A stretch of 64,000 nucleotides of DNA from Pseudomonas sp. B21_DOA (GCA_030544685.1 CP086683.1:4402001-4466000); one strand, 5' to 3'; positions 8,122-18,469 are shown, counted from the stretch's first letter. Notes: generated from the letters alone by a model not told the origin. Numbers and translations are program-made.

Positions 8122-9266
8122 ACAGCGTCGAGCTGCTCAGAACGCTGGTGGGCTTCGACACCACCAGCCGTGAATCGAATTTGCAGTTGATCGAATTTGT
8201 CCGCGATTACCTCGCCAGTCACGACGTAACCTGCGCGCTGATTTACAACGACGAGCGCAGCAAAGCCAACCTGTTCGCCAGCATCGGCCCGGTTGACCAA
8301 CCGGGCATCGTGCTGTCCGGGCACACCGATGTGGTGCCGGTCGACGGCCAGCCGTGGACGCTATCGCCATTCGAACTCAGCGAGCGCGACGGCAAGCTGT
8401 TCGGCCGTGGCACGGCTGATATGAAAGGCTATATAGCCTGCGTGCTGGCGCTGGTACCGAGCCTGGTGGCAACGCCTTTGCGCCTGCCGGTGCATATCGC
8501 GCTGTCTTATGACGAGGAAGTCGGCTGCCTCGGCGTGCGCTCGTTGCTTGAGGTTTTGCAGCAGCGTCCGGTGAAACCGTTGCTGTGCATCATCGGCGAA
8601 CCGACCGAGCTGAAACCGGTGCTCGGTCACAAAGGCAAACTGGCGATGCGCTGCGAGGTGCATGGCCACCCGTGTCATTCGGCCTATGCGCCGCTCGGGG
8701 TCAACGCCATCGAATACGCCGCCGAACTGATCGCCGAACTGGGGCGGCTCGGCCAGCAACTCAAGGCCCCCGAACATCACGATGCGCGATTCGACCCGCC
8801 GTTCAGTACCGTGCAAACCGGGCTGATCACTGGCGGCAAGGCGTTGAATATCGTGCCCGCCGACTGCCGCTTCGATTTCGAAATCCGCGCCCTGCCCTCG
8901 CAGGATCCGGCTCTGGTTGCCGACGCGCTGAAGGCTTACGCCGAACGCAAAGTGCTGCCACGCATGCGCGCTGTGAGTGCGCACAGCGACGTTCGTTTCA
9001 GCGAACTGTCGGCGTATCCGGGCCTGGTCACCGACGCCCACAGCCAGGCCGCCGAGCTGATCGCGGCGTTCTGCGCTTCGAAGGAATTTGGCACCGTGGC
9101 GTTCGGTACCGAAGGCGGTCTGTTCGACGCCGTGGGCATTCCGACCGTGGTGTGCGGCCCCGGCAGCATGGATCAGGGCCATAAACCCGACGAGTTCGTC
9201 AGCCTCGATCAGCTGAAAGCCTGTGACGAGATGCTGCTACGCCTGCTCGATTTCATCAGCGTGTAG
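8118..9266 (+). CDS. M20 family metallopeptidase, acetylornithine deacetylase (ArgE)-like
   Basis: A 382-residue M20 dizinc deacylase. His69 in SGHTDVVP, Asp101 in GRGTADMKG, Glu133/Glu134 in DEEVGCLG, GEPT, and the C-terminal GPGSMDQGH His are all present, so the metal site is complete. It would normally be called argE, releasing acetate from N-acetylornithine. Its coupling to DUF1028 (ATGA overlap) and its place within a catabolic island suggest a related N-acyl amino acid as substrate instead. I therefore leave the symbol blank. The lid/dimerization domain lies roughly at residues 180-290. Confidence 0.87.
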   Translation: MNSVELLRTLVGFDTTSRESNLQLIEFVRDYLASHDVTCALIYNDERSKANLFASIGPVDQPGIVLSGHTDVVPVDGQPWTLSPFELSERDGKLFGRGTADMKGYIACVLALVPSLVATPLRLPVHIALSYDEEVGCLGVRSLLEVLQQRPVKPLLCIIGEPTELKPVLGHKGKLAMRCEVHGHPCHSAYAPLGVNAIEYAAELIAELGRLGQQLKAPEHHDARFDPPFSTVQTGLITGGKALNIVPADCRFDFEIRALPSQDPALVADALKAYAERKVLPRMRAVSAHSDVRFSELSAYPGLVTDAHSQAAELIAAFCASKEFGTVAFGTEGGLFDAVGIPTVVCGPGSMDQGHKPDEFVSLDQLKACDEMLLRLLDFISV

Positions 9267-9281
9267 ACCTTGGCCCGGCGT

Positions 9282-10193
9282 TCAGGCGTACAGCCGGGCC
9301 AATTCCTCGCGGCAATGATCGACAAACAACTGCACCGGCTTGGTCAGTTGCACCCGCCGCAGCCACGCCGCCGACAAACCCGAGCCGGTGACGGTTTCGG
9401 CCAGTGGCACGCAGACGACTTTTTGCCCGTCGTAGGTGTAGTCGCTGAACGGCTTGGTCACCAGAATCGAAAAGCCGAAACCATTGGCGACCATGCCGCG
9501 CACCATCTCGATCGACGGTGAGCTGAAGACGATATTCGGCGTCAGGCCGCGCTCTTCAAAAATGCTCACGAAGTACGTCCGGCTCGGCACCACGTCGAGC
9601 AGGATCATCGGTTCCAGCACCAGATCATGCAGCGAGACTTTCGCCTGTTGCGCAAAACGATGATCGGCCGGCAACAACGCATACGGTTGCTGCGGTGGCA
9701 TCAGCGACGAGGTTTCGATGGTGCTGTCGAGGTCGTGTTCGAAGAGCATCGCCACATCAATGCTGCCCGCGGTTAGCGCTTGCACCAGCTCCTGCTGTTC
9801 ACCGTCGCGGATGCGGATCTCCACGCCCGGCCAGCGCTGCTTGAAGCCGGCGATCAGGCGCGGCAGATACAACGGCGCAACGGTTTCGAAACAACCGATA
9901 TCGATCTGTCCGGCGACCACATCGTTGTCCGCCAAGGCGTTCTGCTCGAACTCGTGGGCCACCCGCAACAGCTCCAGCGCCTTGCGATAGAAGCGCGAAC
10001 CGCTGGGCGTCAGTGACACGCCCTGCGCGTGATGGCGAATGAACAATTGCACACCGAAGCTCTCTTCCAGATGCTTGATCGCCGTGGACACTGACGGCTG
10101 CGCGATGTAGAGCTTGCGCGATGCTTCGGCGACGCTGCCGCAGTCGGCTGTGGTGACGAAGTATTTGAGCTGGCGCAGGTTGTAGGCAGCCAT
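9282..10193 (-). CDS. LysR family transcriptional regulator
   Basis: A 303-residue LysR regulator. The winged helix at residues 1-60 reads NLRQLKYFVTTADCGSVAEASRKLYIAQPSVS in two parts, followed by an effector domain with DVAMLFEHD and ILLDVVPSR. I use ATG 10193 because GGAGG lies nine bases upstream; a TTG at 10208 is less likely. It is convergent with the deacylase and divergent from the NCS1 permease at 10448, so the permease is the most probable target, and the small effector is likely the transported or derived compound. Confidence 0.88.
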   Translation of the reverse strand: MAAYNLRQLKYFVTTADCGSVAEASRKLYIAQPSVSTAIKHLEESFGVQLFIRHHAQGVSLTPSGSRFYRKALELLRVAHEFEQNALADNDVVAGQIDIGCFETVAPLYLPRLIAGFKQRWPGVEIRIRDGEQQELVQALTAGSIDVAMLFEHDLDSTIETSSLMPPQQPYALLPADHRFAQQAKVSLHDLVLEPMILLDVVPSRTYFVSIFEERGLTPNIVFSSPSIEMVRGMVANGFGFSILVTKPFSDYTYDGQKVVCVPLAETVTGSGLSAAWLRRVQLTKPVQLFVDHCREELARLYA

Positions 10194-10209
10194 GGGGTAC
10201 CTCCACAAA

Positions 10210-10266
10210 GATCAAAAGATCGCAGCCTTCGGCAGCTCCGACGCTGAGCGCGGCGCTGCAGATCGA
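10210..10266. repeat. second-type dispersed palindromic repeat (GATCGCAGCCTTCGGCAG)
   Basis: The sequence GATCGCAGCCTTCGGCAG with a nearby inverted CTGCAGATCG lies in the LysR/permease intergenic region. A related inverted copy occurs at 52133-52196. This is a recurring Pseudomonas intergenic element distinct from the GGGAGC REP class. Confidence 0.6.
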
Positions 10267-10447
10267 GGCTTGAACATACCGGACGCCCGCCGCAGCCGGA
10301 GCATATTTTTTTAAGGTCTGAAGCAACAAACTTACTAATTTATCTATCCCGGGGCTTTGCACATGATCACTTCAACAAGAAATGCGCCACCCGTGCCGGC
10401 GCTTACCGAAGTACGTCCACGTACTCATCCTTGCCTTGGAGTTCGAC

Positions 10448-11863
10448 ATGGCTACCCCCGCATCCACCTCCGCTCCGCTGATTGAAAAACACACAATAGG
10501 CTACGTGCCGCCCGAAGATCGCCACGGAAAGGTCCGCGATCTGTTCACCCTCTGGTTCGGCGGCAACATCGCGCCGTTGCCCATCGTCACCGGGGCGCTG
10601 GGCGTGCAATTGTTTCATCTGAATCTGGTCTGGGGCATCGTCGCGATTCTGGTCGGCCATCTGGTCGGCGGCGTGCTGATGGCGCTGCACTCGGCGCAAG
10701 GCCCGCAGATGGGCATCCCGCAAATGATCCAGAGCCGCGCGCAGTTTGGCTCGCTCGGTGCACTGCTGGTGGTGCTGATCGCCGGAGTGATGTACATCGG
10801 TTTCTTCGCTTCCAATATCGTCCTCGCCGGCAAGTCATTGCATGGTGTGGTTGACAGCGTTCCTGTGCCGGTGGGTATCGTCATCGGCGCGCTGGGTTCC
10901 GGGATCATCGGCATCATTGGCTACCGCTTCATCCACGTGCTCAACCGCATCGGCACGTGGGTGCTGGGGATCGGCATCGCCGTGGGTTTCATCTACATCT
11001 TCACCCACATTCAGACTGACGACTTCCTTACCCGTGGCAGCTTCAATCTGTCCGGCTGGCTGGCCACGGTGTCGCTGGCGGCGTTGTGGCAGATCGCATT
11101 CGCGCCGTACGTTTCCGACTACTCGCGCTATTTGCCGGCCGATGTAAAAGTGTCGTCGACGTTCTGGACGACCTATCTCGGTTCGGCGCTGGGTTCGAGC
11201 CTGTCGTTCGTGTTCGGTGCGGTGGCGGTGCTGGCCACGCCGGTGGGCATGGACACCATGGACGCGGTCAAACTGGCCACCGGCGCCATCGGCCCGCTGA
11301 TGCTGGTGCTGTTTCTGCTCAGCGTGATCAGCCACAACGCCCTCAACCTGTACGGCGCGGTGCTGTCGCTGATCACCTTGGTGCAGACGTTCGCCTATCG
11401 CTGGATCCCGACGGCGAAAAGCCGTGCAGTGATTTCGATCATCGTGTTGCTGGCCTGCTGCTTCGCTGCGGTGGGCGCCTCGGCTGACTTCATCGGTCAC
11501 TTCGTCGACATGGTGCTGGTGTTGCTGGTGGTGTTGGTGCCGTGGACGGCGATCAACCTGATCGACTTCTATGCGATCCACAAGGGCAAGTACGACATTC
11601 AGTCGATCTTCCAGGTCGACGGCGGCATCTACGGTCGCTATAACCCGCAGGCATTGCTGGCTTATGCGATCGGCATCGCCGTGCAGATCCCGTTCATGAA
11701 CACGCCGCTGTACGTCGGCCCGGTGTCGGCGCACATCAACGGCGCCGACCTGTCCTGGCTGGTGGGTTTGCTGGTGACTTCGCCGCTGTATTTCTGGCTG
11801 GCCAATCGCGATAGCGCCTATCGTCGACGCATGACCGGCGGCAAGCTCGCGGGCAATCTCTGA
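10448..11863 (+). CDS. NCS1-family cytosine/purine-type permease
   Basis: A complete 471-residue permease with about 12 membrane helices. The N terminus [19 protein letters not shown] leads into [20 protein letters not shown], a hallmark of the cytosine/purines/uracil/thiamine/allantoin permease family. ATG 10448 follows GGAG; the frame is open to 10382 but that part lacks homology. It imports a heterocycle or a related polar compound with cations. It is divergent from the LysR at 9282-10193, which probably regulates it, and it is a paralogue of the fragment at the left edge. Its presence supports the idea that the island consumes a nitrogen heterocycle. Confidence 0.9.
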   Translation: MATPASTSAPLIEKHTIGYVPPEDRHGKVRDLFTLWFGGNIAPLPIVTGALGVQLFHLNLVWGIVAILVGHLVGGVLMALHSAQGPQMGIPQMIQSRAQFGSLGALLVVLIAGVMYIGFFASNIVLAGKSLHGVVDSVPVPVGIVIGALGSGIIGIIGYRFIHVLNRIGTWVLGIGIAVGFIYIFTHIQTDDFLTRGSFNLSGWLATVSLAALWQIAFAPYVSDYSRYLPADVKVSSTFWTTYLGSALGSSLSFVFGAVAVLATPVGMDTMDAVKLATGAIGPLMLVLFLLSVISHNALNLYGAVLSLITLVQTFAYRWIPTAKSRAVISIIVLLACCFAAVGASADFIGHFVDMVLVLLVVLVPWTAINLIDFYAIHKGKYDIQSIFQVDGGIYGRYNPQALLAYAIGIAVQIPFMNTPLYVGPVSAHINGADLSWLVGLLVTSPLYFWLANRDSAYRRRMTGGKLAGNL

Positions 11864-11886
11864 GCGATGGAACACCATTGAACCAA

Positions 11887-11906
11887 GGCCCGCGCATTGC
11901 GGGCCC
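11887..11906 (+). terminator. hairpin after permease gene
   Basis: GGCCCGC and GCGGGCC pair across a five-base loop 24 bases after the permease stop. No T run follows, so termination is only probable. Confidence 0.45.
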
Positions 11907-11960
11907 TGGACTTTGCGCTATGGTATTTTTCTGCGTCCGACACCCGGAAAAGGAAATCCC

Positions 11961-12584
11961 ATGCTGCGAATACTCGGCAAAGCCTCATCGATCAATGTGC
12001 GCAAGGTGCTGTGGACCTGCGCCGAGCTGGACATTCCCTTCGCGCGCGAAGACTGGGGTTCGGGCTTCAAGTCGCCGAACACACCGGAGTTTCTCGCACT
12101 TAATCCCTGCGCCATGGTGCCGGTGATCCAGGACGGTGATTTCACGTTGTGGGAATCAAACACGATCATTCGTTATCTGGCGACGCGTTACGGTGGCGCG
12201 CATTTGTATCCCGCTGAGCCTATCGCCCGGGCACGGGTCGATCAGTGGATCGACTGGCAGGCCTCGGAGCTGAATCGCTCGTGGTCGTACCCGCTGATGG
12301 CGCTGGTGCGCAAGTCGCCGGATTATCAGGACCACGACGCTTTGGCCGCCGGTTGCCGGGACTGGACGCGCAACATGGAAATCCTCGATCGCCAACTGGA
12401 GAAGACCGGCGCTTACGTCAGTGGCGAGCAGTTTTCCCTGGCGGATATTCCGATCGGGCTGTCGGTCAATCGCTGGTTCGAAACACCGCTCGACCATGCG
12501 GATTTTGCTGCGGTGCGCGCCTATTACGACCGCTTGAATCAGCGCGACGGTTATCGTTTGTACGGGCGCAATGGCACGCCATAA
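11961..12584 (+). CDS. glutathione S-transferase family protein
   Basis: A 207-residue GST. The N-terminal thioredoxin-like domain includes [29 protein letters not shown] (cis-Pro) and [11 protein letters not shown], the glutathione-binding ES pair; the alpha-helical domain follows from residue ~85 with FSLADIPIG as the N-capping motif. The active Ser appears in KASSINV. ATG 11961 has AAGGA upstream; the frame is open earlier without homology. It is single and convergent with the LysR gene at 12597. The substrate is unknown. Confidence 0.9.
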   Translation: MLRILGKASSINVRKVLWTCAELDIPFAREDWGSGFKSPNTPEFLALNPCAMVPVIQDGDFTLWESNTIIRYLATRYGGAHLYPAEPIARARVDQWIDWQASELNRSWSYPLMALVRKSPDYQDHDALAAGCRDWTRNMEILDRQLEKTGAYVSGEQFSLADIPIGLSVNRWFETPLDHADFAAVRAYYDRLNQRDGYRLYGRNGTP

Positions 12585-12596
12585 AGAGGCGCTCGA

Positions 12597-13481
12597 TCAG
12601 CCTTGCTCACGCACCACGCCACGCTCTTCAAGCAAGCGCACGAACATGCTCAGACTTCGCGACACCGTGCCCCGCCGCCACACCAGCCAAGTGGTCAGAT
12701 AGCGGAAGTCCGCCGCCAGCGGCCAGACGCTGACCGTCGCGCTGCCGGGCATGCTCTGCAGCATTTTGCGCGGCATCAGAGCCAAGCCGGCACCGGCGCT
12801 GACGCAGGCGAGCATGCCGTGGTAGGACTCCATCTCGAAGATCTTGCCCGGCACGGCAGCGTCAGTGCTGAACCATTTTTCAAAATGGTGACGGTAGGAG
12901 CAGTTGGAACGGAACGCGTAGATATTTTCGCCGTTAACGTCCGTCGCACGTTCGACCGGTGAATGATTGAGCGGCGCGATGATGACCATTTCCTCCTCGA
13001 ACGCCGGCACGCCCTCCAGCGCCGGATGTAGCACCGGGCCGTCGACAAATGCTGCGGCCAGGCGCCCGGAGAGCACGCCGTCGATCATTGTGCCGGACGG
13101 CCCGGTGGACAGGTCGAGGTCGACTTTCGGATGCAATTGGTTGTAGGCCGCGAGCAATTCGGGAATGCGCACTGCAGCAGTACTTTCCAACGAGCCCAAC
13201 GGGAACGCGCCCTGGGGTTCTTCGCCCGCTACTGTGGCCCGGGCTTCTTGCACCAGATCAAGAATGCGCCGCGTGTACTCGAGAAAACTCCACCCGGCCG
13301 GTGAGAGCCGCAGACGGCTTTTCTCGCGGATGAACAGATCGACACCGAGATCCTGCTCCAGCTGTTTGATCCGCGTGGTCAGGTTCGACGGCACGCGATG
13401 GATCTGCGTAGCGGCAGCGCTGATGCTGCCGTGCTCGGCCACGGCCTTGAAGATTTCCAGTTGCACCAGATCCACAGTCAT
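12597..13481 (-). CDS. ptrR: LysR family regulator PtrR-like
   Basis: A 294-residue LysR regulator. The helix-turn-helix region [35 protein letters not shown] and the effector region [44 protein letters not shown] match the E. coli PtrR (YneJ) family as I recall it. It is divergent from the sad-like dehydrogenase, exactly the ptrR/sad arrangement seen in enterobacteria, so it probably controls the putrescine/GABA shunt step next door. I place the start at ATG 13481, where homology begins; GGAGA sits very close to it. Confidence 0.85.
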   Translation of the reverse strand: MTVDLVQLEIFKAVAEHGSISAAATQIHRVPSNLTTRIKQLEQDLGVDLFIREKSRLRLSPAGWSFLEYTRRILDLVQEARATVAGEEPQGAFPLGSLESTAAVRIPELLAAYNQLHPKVDLDLSTGPSGTMIDGVLSGRLAAAFVDGPVLHPALEGVPAFEEEMVIIAPLNHSPVERATDVNGENIYAFRSNCSYRHHFEKWFSTDAAVPGKIFEMESYHGMLACVSAGAGLALMPRKMLQSMPGSATVSVWPLAADFRYLTTWLVWRRGTVSRSLSMFVRLLEERGVVREQG

Positions 13482-13579
13482 TCTCCAATCGTGAAAGAAA
13501 CGATCTTTATTATTCAGTTTCCAGAAAACTAACGCCACCCTACTCTAGGCCCATCCGACGAACCTACAGGACAACGTCA

Positions 13580-14971
13580 ATGAGCCAGATTTCCAGCCAG
13601 ACCCACGCCATCTCGATCAACCCTGCCACCGGGGAGCAGATCGGTCATTACGCGTTTGAATCCGCCGCTGCCCTTGATGCAGCACTGACTCGCGCTGCCT
13701 TCGCTTTTGGCAAGTGGAAGCGCAAGCCACTACAGGATCGTTCGCGCCTGCTTACCGCCCTCGCCGGCGCGCTGCGTGAAACTGGCGAAGCCATGGCGAC
13801 CATGATCACCCAGGAGATGGGCAAGCCGATCGCCCAGGCCCGTGGCGAAATCGAGAAATGCGCCAAGCTCTGCGAGTGGTACGCCGAACACGGCCCGGCC
13901 ATGCTCGACGCCGAAGCCACCCAGGTTGAAGGTGGCAAGGCGCGCATCGAGTACCGTCCTCTGGGGCCGATTCTGGCGGTGATGCCGTGGAATTTCCCGA
14001 TCTGGCAAGTGCTGCGCGGCGCGGTGCCGACGCTGATCGCTGGCAACACTTACGTGCTCAAGCACGCGCCAAACGTGATGGGCAGCGCTTACCTGCTGCG
14101 CGATGCGTTTGTTCGCGCCGGTTTTCCAGATGGCGTGTTTGAAGTGATCAACGTCACACCGGAAGGCGTTTCCACCGCTATCGCCGATTCGCGGATCGCC
14201 GCCGTGACCCTCACCGGCAGCGTCCGCGCCGGCATGGCCATCGGTGCTCAGGCCGGTGCGGCGCTGAAGAAATGTGTGCTGGAGCTAGGCGGCTCCGATC
14301 CGTTCATTGTGCTCAACGATGCTGATCTGGATGAGGCGGTGCATGCGGCAGTGGTCGGTCGTTATCAGAACTCCGGCCAGGTCTGCGCGGCGGCGAAACG
14401 CTTGATCATCGAACAAGGCGTGGTTGAGGAATTCACTCGCAAGTTCGTTGAAGCGACACGTCAGTTGAAGATGGGCGATCCGCTCAACGCTGACACTTAC
14501 ATCGGGCCGATGGCGCGGTTCGATCTGCGTGATGAACTTGATCAACAAGTGCGCGACACCCTTGAAGAAGGCGCGACACTGTTGCTCGGTGGCGGCAAGG
14601 TCGAAGGATCGGGCAACTACTACGAGCCAACCGTATTGGCCGATGTCACCGACCGCATGACTTCGTTCAAGCAGGAGCTGTTCGGCCCGGTCGCCTCGAT
14701 CATCACCGCCCGCGATTGCGCGCACGCCGTGGCTCTGGCCAACGACAGCGATTTTGGCCTGACTACAACGATCTACACCGCCAACGTCGCGCTGGCCGAG
14801 CAACTGACCAGCGAGCTGGAAACCGGCGGCGTGTTCATCAACGGCTACTCCGCCAGCGACCCGCGCGTAACCTTCGGCGGCGTAAAGAAGAGCGGCTTTG
14901 GCCGTGAGCTGTCGCACTTTGGCGTACGGGAATTCTGCAACGCGCAGACCGTGTGGCTGGATCGCAAATAA
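13580..14971 (+). CDS. sad: NAD+-dependent succinate-semialdehyde dehydrogenase
   Basis: A 463-residue aldehyde dehydrogenase of the Sad (YneI) subfamily, oxidizing succinic semialdehyde from GABA or putrescine breakdown to succinate. Key blocks are MPWNFPIWQVLRGAVP, the TLTGSVRAG nucleotide motif, the general base in LELGGSDPF, the catalytic Cys in NSGQVCAAAKR, and FGPVAS near residue 373. The C terminus GGVKKSGFGRELSHFG is typical. It is divergent from ptrR with 98 bases between starts. The REPIN array begins 18 bases after its stop, so its transcript would run into strong hairpins. Confidence 0.93.
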   Translation: MSQISSQTHAISINPATGEQIGHYAFESAAALDAALTRAAFAFGKWKRKPLQDRSRLLTALAGALRETGEAMATMITQEMGKPIAQARGEIEKCAKLCEWYAEHGPAMLDAEATQVEGGKARIEYRPLGPILAVMPWNFPIWQVLRGAVPTLIAGNTYVLKHAPNVMGSAYLLRDAFVRAGFPDGVFEVINVTPEGVSTAIADSRIAAVTLTGSVRAGMAIGAQAGAALKKCVLELGGSDPFIVLNDADLDEAVHAAVVGRYQNSGQVCAAAKRLIIEQGVVEEFTRKFVEATRQLKMGDPLNADTYIGPMARFDLRDELDQQVRDTLEEGATLLLGGGKVEGSGNYYEPTVLADVTDRMTSFKQELFGPVASIITARDCAHAVALANDSDFGLTTTIYTANVALAEQLTSELETGGVFINGYSASDPRVTFGGVKKSGFGRELSHFGVREFCNAQTVWLDRK

Positions 14972-14989
14972 CCCAGACACAGCAGCAAT

Positions 14990-17114
14990 TGTGGGAGCGA
15001 GCCTGCTCGCGAAAGCGTCCTGTCAGTCACCGAATGTATTGCCTGACACACCCTCTTCGCGAGCAAGCCCGCTCCCACACAAGAACCGCCGCTGGTAGGT
15101 AAAGTGCGGCGCAACACCTACCCACTGTGGGAGCGGGCTTGCCCGCGAAAGCGTCCTGTCAGTCACCGAATGCATTGCCTGACACACCCTCTTCGCGAGC
15201 AAGCCCGCTCCCACACAAGAACCGCCGCTGGTAGTTAATTCACGGCGCAACACCTACCCACTGTGGGAGCGGGCTTGCCCGCGAAAGCGTCCTGTCAGTC
15301 ACCGAATGCATTACCTGACACACCCTCTTCGCGAGCAAGCCCGCTCCCACAAAGGGACCACCGCTGGTAGGTAATGCGCGGCGCAACACATACCCACTGT
15401 GGGAGCGGGCTTGCCCGCGAAAGCATTTTGTCAGTCAGCGAATGCATTCGCCTGACACACCCTCTTCGCGAGCAAGCCCGCTCCCACAAAGGAACCACCG
15501 CTGGTAGGTAAAGTGCGGCGCAACACATACCCAATGTGGGAGCGGGCTTGCAAGCGAAAGCATTTTGTCAGTCAGCGAATGCATTCGCCTGACACACCCT
15601 CTTCGCGAGCAAGCCCGCTCCCACAAAGGAACCTCCGCGGGTAGGTAAAGTGCGGCGCAACACATACCCACTGTGGGAGCGGGCTTGCTCGCGAAAGCAT
15701 TTTGTCAGTCGTCAAATGCATTGCCTGACACGCCCTCTTCGCGAGCAAGCCCGCTCCCACACAAGAACCGCTGCTGGTAGTTAATTCACGTCGCAACACA
15801 CCCACTGTGGGAGCGGGCTTGCCCGCGAAAGCGTCCTGTCAGTCACCGAATGCATTGCCTGACACACCCTCTTCGCGAGCAAGCTCGCTCCCACACAAGA
15901 ACCGCCGCTGGTAGGTAAAGTGCGGCGCAACACATACCCAATGTGGGAGCGGGCTTGCCCGCGAAAGCATTTTGTCAGTCACCGAATGCATTGCTTGACA
16001 CACCCTCTTCGCGAGCAAGCTCACTCCCACAAAGGAACCTCCCGGGTAGGTAAAATGCGGCGCAACACCTACCCACTGTGGGAGCGGGCTTGCCCGCGAA
16101 AGCATTTTGTCAGTCACCGAATGAATTGCTTGACACACCCTCTTCGCGAGCAAGCTCACTCCCACAAAGGAACCTCCCCGGGTAGGTAAAATGCGGCGCA
16201 ACACCTACCCACTGTGGGAGCGGGCTTGCCCGCGAAAGCATTCTGTCAGTCACCGCTGCATTGCCTGACACACCCTCGTCGCGAGCAAGCTCACTCCCAC
16301 ACAGGAACCGACGCTGGTAGGTAAAGTGCGCCGCAACACCTACCCACTGTGGGAGCGGGCTTGCCCGCGAAAGCATTCTGTCAGTCACCGAATGCATTGC
16401 CTGACACACCCTCTTCGCGAGCAAGCCCGCTCCCACAAAGGAACCACCGCGGGTAGGTAAAGTGCGGCGCAACACATACCCAATGTGGGAGCGGGCTTGC
16501 CCGCGAAAGCATTTTGTCAGTCACCGAATGCATTGCTTGACACACCCTCTTCGCGAGCAAGCCCGCTCCCACACAAGAACCGCTGCTGGTAGTTAATTCA
16601 CGTCGCAACACACCCACTGTGGGAGCGGGCTTGCCCGCGAAAGCATTTTGTCAGTCACCGAATGCATTGCCTGACACACCCTCTTCGCGAGCAAGCCCGC
16701 TCCCACACAAGAACCACCGCTGGTAGTTAATTCACGGCGCAACACATACCATTGTGGGAGCGGGCTTGCCCGCGAAAGCATTCTGTCAGTCACCGAATGC
16801 ATTACCTGACACACCCTCTTCGCGAGCAAGCCCGCTCCCACAAAGGGACCACCGCTGGTAGGTAATGCGCGGCGCAACACATACCCACTGTGGGAGCGGG
16901 CTTGCCCGCGAAAGCATTTTGTCAGTCGTCAAATGCATTCGCCTGACACACCCTCTTCGCGAGCAAGCCCGCTCCCACACAAAAACCGCCGCTGGTAGTT
17001 AATTCACGGCGCAACACATACCCACTGTGGGAGCGAGCCTGCTCGCGAAAGCGTCCTGTCAGTCACCGCTGCATCGACTGACACACCCTCTTCGCGAGCA
17101 AGCTCACTCCCACA
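14990..17114. repeat. tandem array of 16 REPIN hairpins, period ~136 bp
   Basis: Sixteen head-to-tail units start at 14990, 15126, 15262, 15398, 15535, 15672, 15806, 15942, 16077, 16213, 16348, 16484, 16618, 16753, 16889 and 17026; spacing is 134-137. Each unit is a ~90-base REPIN (GTGGGAGCGGGCTTGCCCGC, an inner TGTCAG/CTGACA stem, then the inverse arm) plus a ~46-base linker ending CGCAACACATACCCA or a variant. The first and last units carry the genome-typical arm GAGCGAGCCTGCTCGCGAA, whereas inner units carry GAGCGGGCTTGCCCGCGAA. Linkers fall into recurring variants, indicating block duplication by unequal recombination. Many short open frames run through it because the period is not a multiple of three; none is a gene. 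Confidence 0.97.
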
Positions 17115-17128
17115 AACTCTGCTTCGAT

Positions 17129-18298
17129 TTACAAATATTTCAACCAACTGATATCCCGGCGCCGCGCCTTGAGTGCCGAAAACCAGCGCACTGCCGGGAA
17201 CAACACCACGGCAAGAACCATCGCCGCCAGCCACACCGCCGTCACCGTCGAAAAACCGAAATAGCTGCCCTGATTCAGGCCGAACAGCGCCACACCAATC
17301 AGGTACAACACCTTCAACACATACAAGTGCAGCAGATAGAAAAACATCGGCGCCGAGCCGAACACCGTCAGCCAGCCAATCCAGCGGCGACCCTGCACGC
17401 GCTCAAAGGCGAGCAGCAGCAACAGCCCCACGCTCACCGTCAACCCGATGAACAGCAGTGACGGCGGATATTTGGTGATATTGAAAAAACTCATCAGCGT
17501 CTGCACCAGCGAATCGCTGATCGCCCACGGCTTTTCGCCGTAGCCGTTGATCAAACGCAGCACCACAAATCCCAGCAATCCACCGGCCCCGGCCATCAGC
17601 AAACGACGCTGGCGCACCGCCGCTTCCATGCCCCGAGCGAACCACGGCCCCAGCGCGTACCCCAAACCGATCACACCGATCCATGGCAATAACGGATACG
17701 AGGTACGCAGGCGCAGGGTTTCGCTGATCTCGATCCAGCCGCGGTCATGCAGAATCGCCCAAGGCACATGCATCGCCGACTCGACCGGGAAATGCACCGC
17801 GTCGAGCAGATTGTGCCCGGCGATGATCGCTACGCTCAGCACCAGCAACACCGCACGTGGCAACCAGACCAGCAGCGCCAGCGCGACCATGCTCAGGCCG
17901 ATCGCCCAGATCACCTGCAGGTAGATCACGCTCGGCGGCAACTGGAACGTCCAGGCGGAGTTCACCAAGGTGAACTCCAGCGCCACGAGGAACAAACCGC
18001 GCTTGAACAGAAACGCGCTGACATCGGCTTTACCGGCGTATTTTTCGCCGTACAACCATGCCGACAAACCGGTCAGCAAGACGAATACCGGCGCACACAA
18101 ATGCGCCAATGTGCGGCTGAAAAACAGCGCCGGCTCGGTGCTGGTGATGTCCATCGGATCGGAGACTTGGCGGTGCAGCAGGAAGGTTTCGCGTACATGA
18201 TCAAGTAGCATGAACAGGATCACCAGGCCTCTGAGCGCATCAATGGAGAGCAGCCGGCCAGTCGTCAGTGGGGCAGAACGGGGAAGCGCTGGGGTCAT
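17129..18298 (-). CDS. DUF1624 / heparan-alpha-glucosaminide N-acetyltransferase-like membrane protein
   Basis: A 389-residue protein with about 10 membrane helices. The opening RLLSIDALRGLVILFMLLDH is the hallmark of the DUF1624 acyltransferase group (related to acyltransferase family 3), with the conserved Asp-His at the end of helix 1. Later APVFVLLTGLSAWLYG and APMFFYLLHLYVLK also fit. Such proteins move acyl groups across the inner membrane; the acceptor here is unknown. I chose ATG 18298 (MTPALPRSAP) over an upstream TTG. Its stop lies just 15 bases from the REPIN array, which therefore forms the 3' end of two convergent genes. Confidence 0.82.
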   Translation of the reverse strand: MTPALPRSAPLTTGRLLSIDALRGLVILFMLLDHVRETFLLHRQVSDPMDITSTEPALFFSRTLAHLCAPVFVLLTGLSAWLYGEKYAGKADVSAFLFKRGLFLVALEFTLVNSAWTFQLPPSVIYLQVIWAIGLSMVALALLVWLPRAVLLVLSVAIIAGHNLLDAVHFPVESAMHVPWAILHDRGWIEISETLRLRTSYPLLPWIGVIGLGYALGPWFARGMEAAVRQRRLLMAGAGGLLGFVVLRLINGYGEKPWAISDSLVQTLMSFFNITKYPPSLLFIGLTVSVGLLLLLAFERVQGRRWIGWLTVFGSAPMFFYLLHLYVLKVLYLIGVALFGLNQGSYFGFSTVTAVWLAAMVLAVVLFPAVRWFSALKARRRDISWLKYL

Positions 18299-18469
18299 GG
18301 ATCTTTCGCAATCGAGAGGAATAACACCGGGCAGCCACAATGCCGCCCTCGAATTTTGCGTTACCTTATAACATCAAAAAAGCAAAACCCAAACATCCCG
18401 ACATCGAGGTTGCCCATCCACCCCAGCCTTCTATAGTGAACAGGTACGTCTTGCCCCTGAGCGTTGTCC

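Noticed and set aside
14990..17114. Possible CRISPR array
   Set aside because: The conserved part is a ~90-base hairpin, the linkers are also repeated rather than unique, and no cas gene is present.
14845..17234. A ladder of ~65-120 residue open frames repeating GSGLAREEGVSGNAFGD-like and related sequences
   Set aside because: They are produced by the REPIN array, whose arms lack stops; frames change from unit to unit because the period is not a multiple of three, and none has a start signal of its own.
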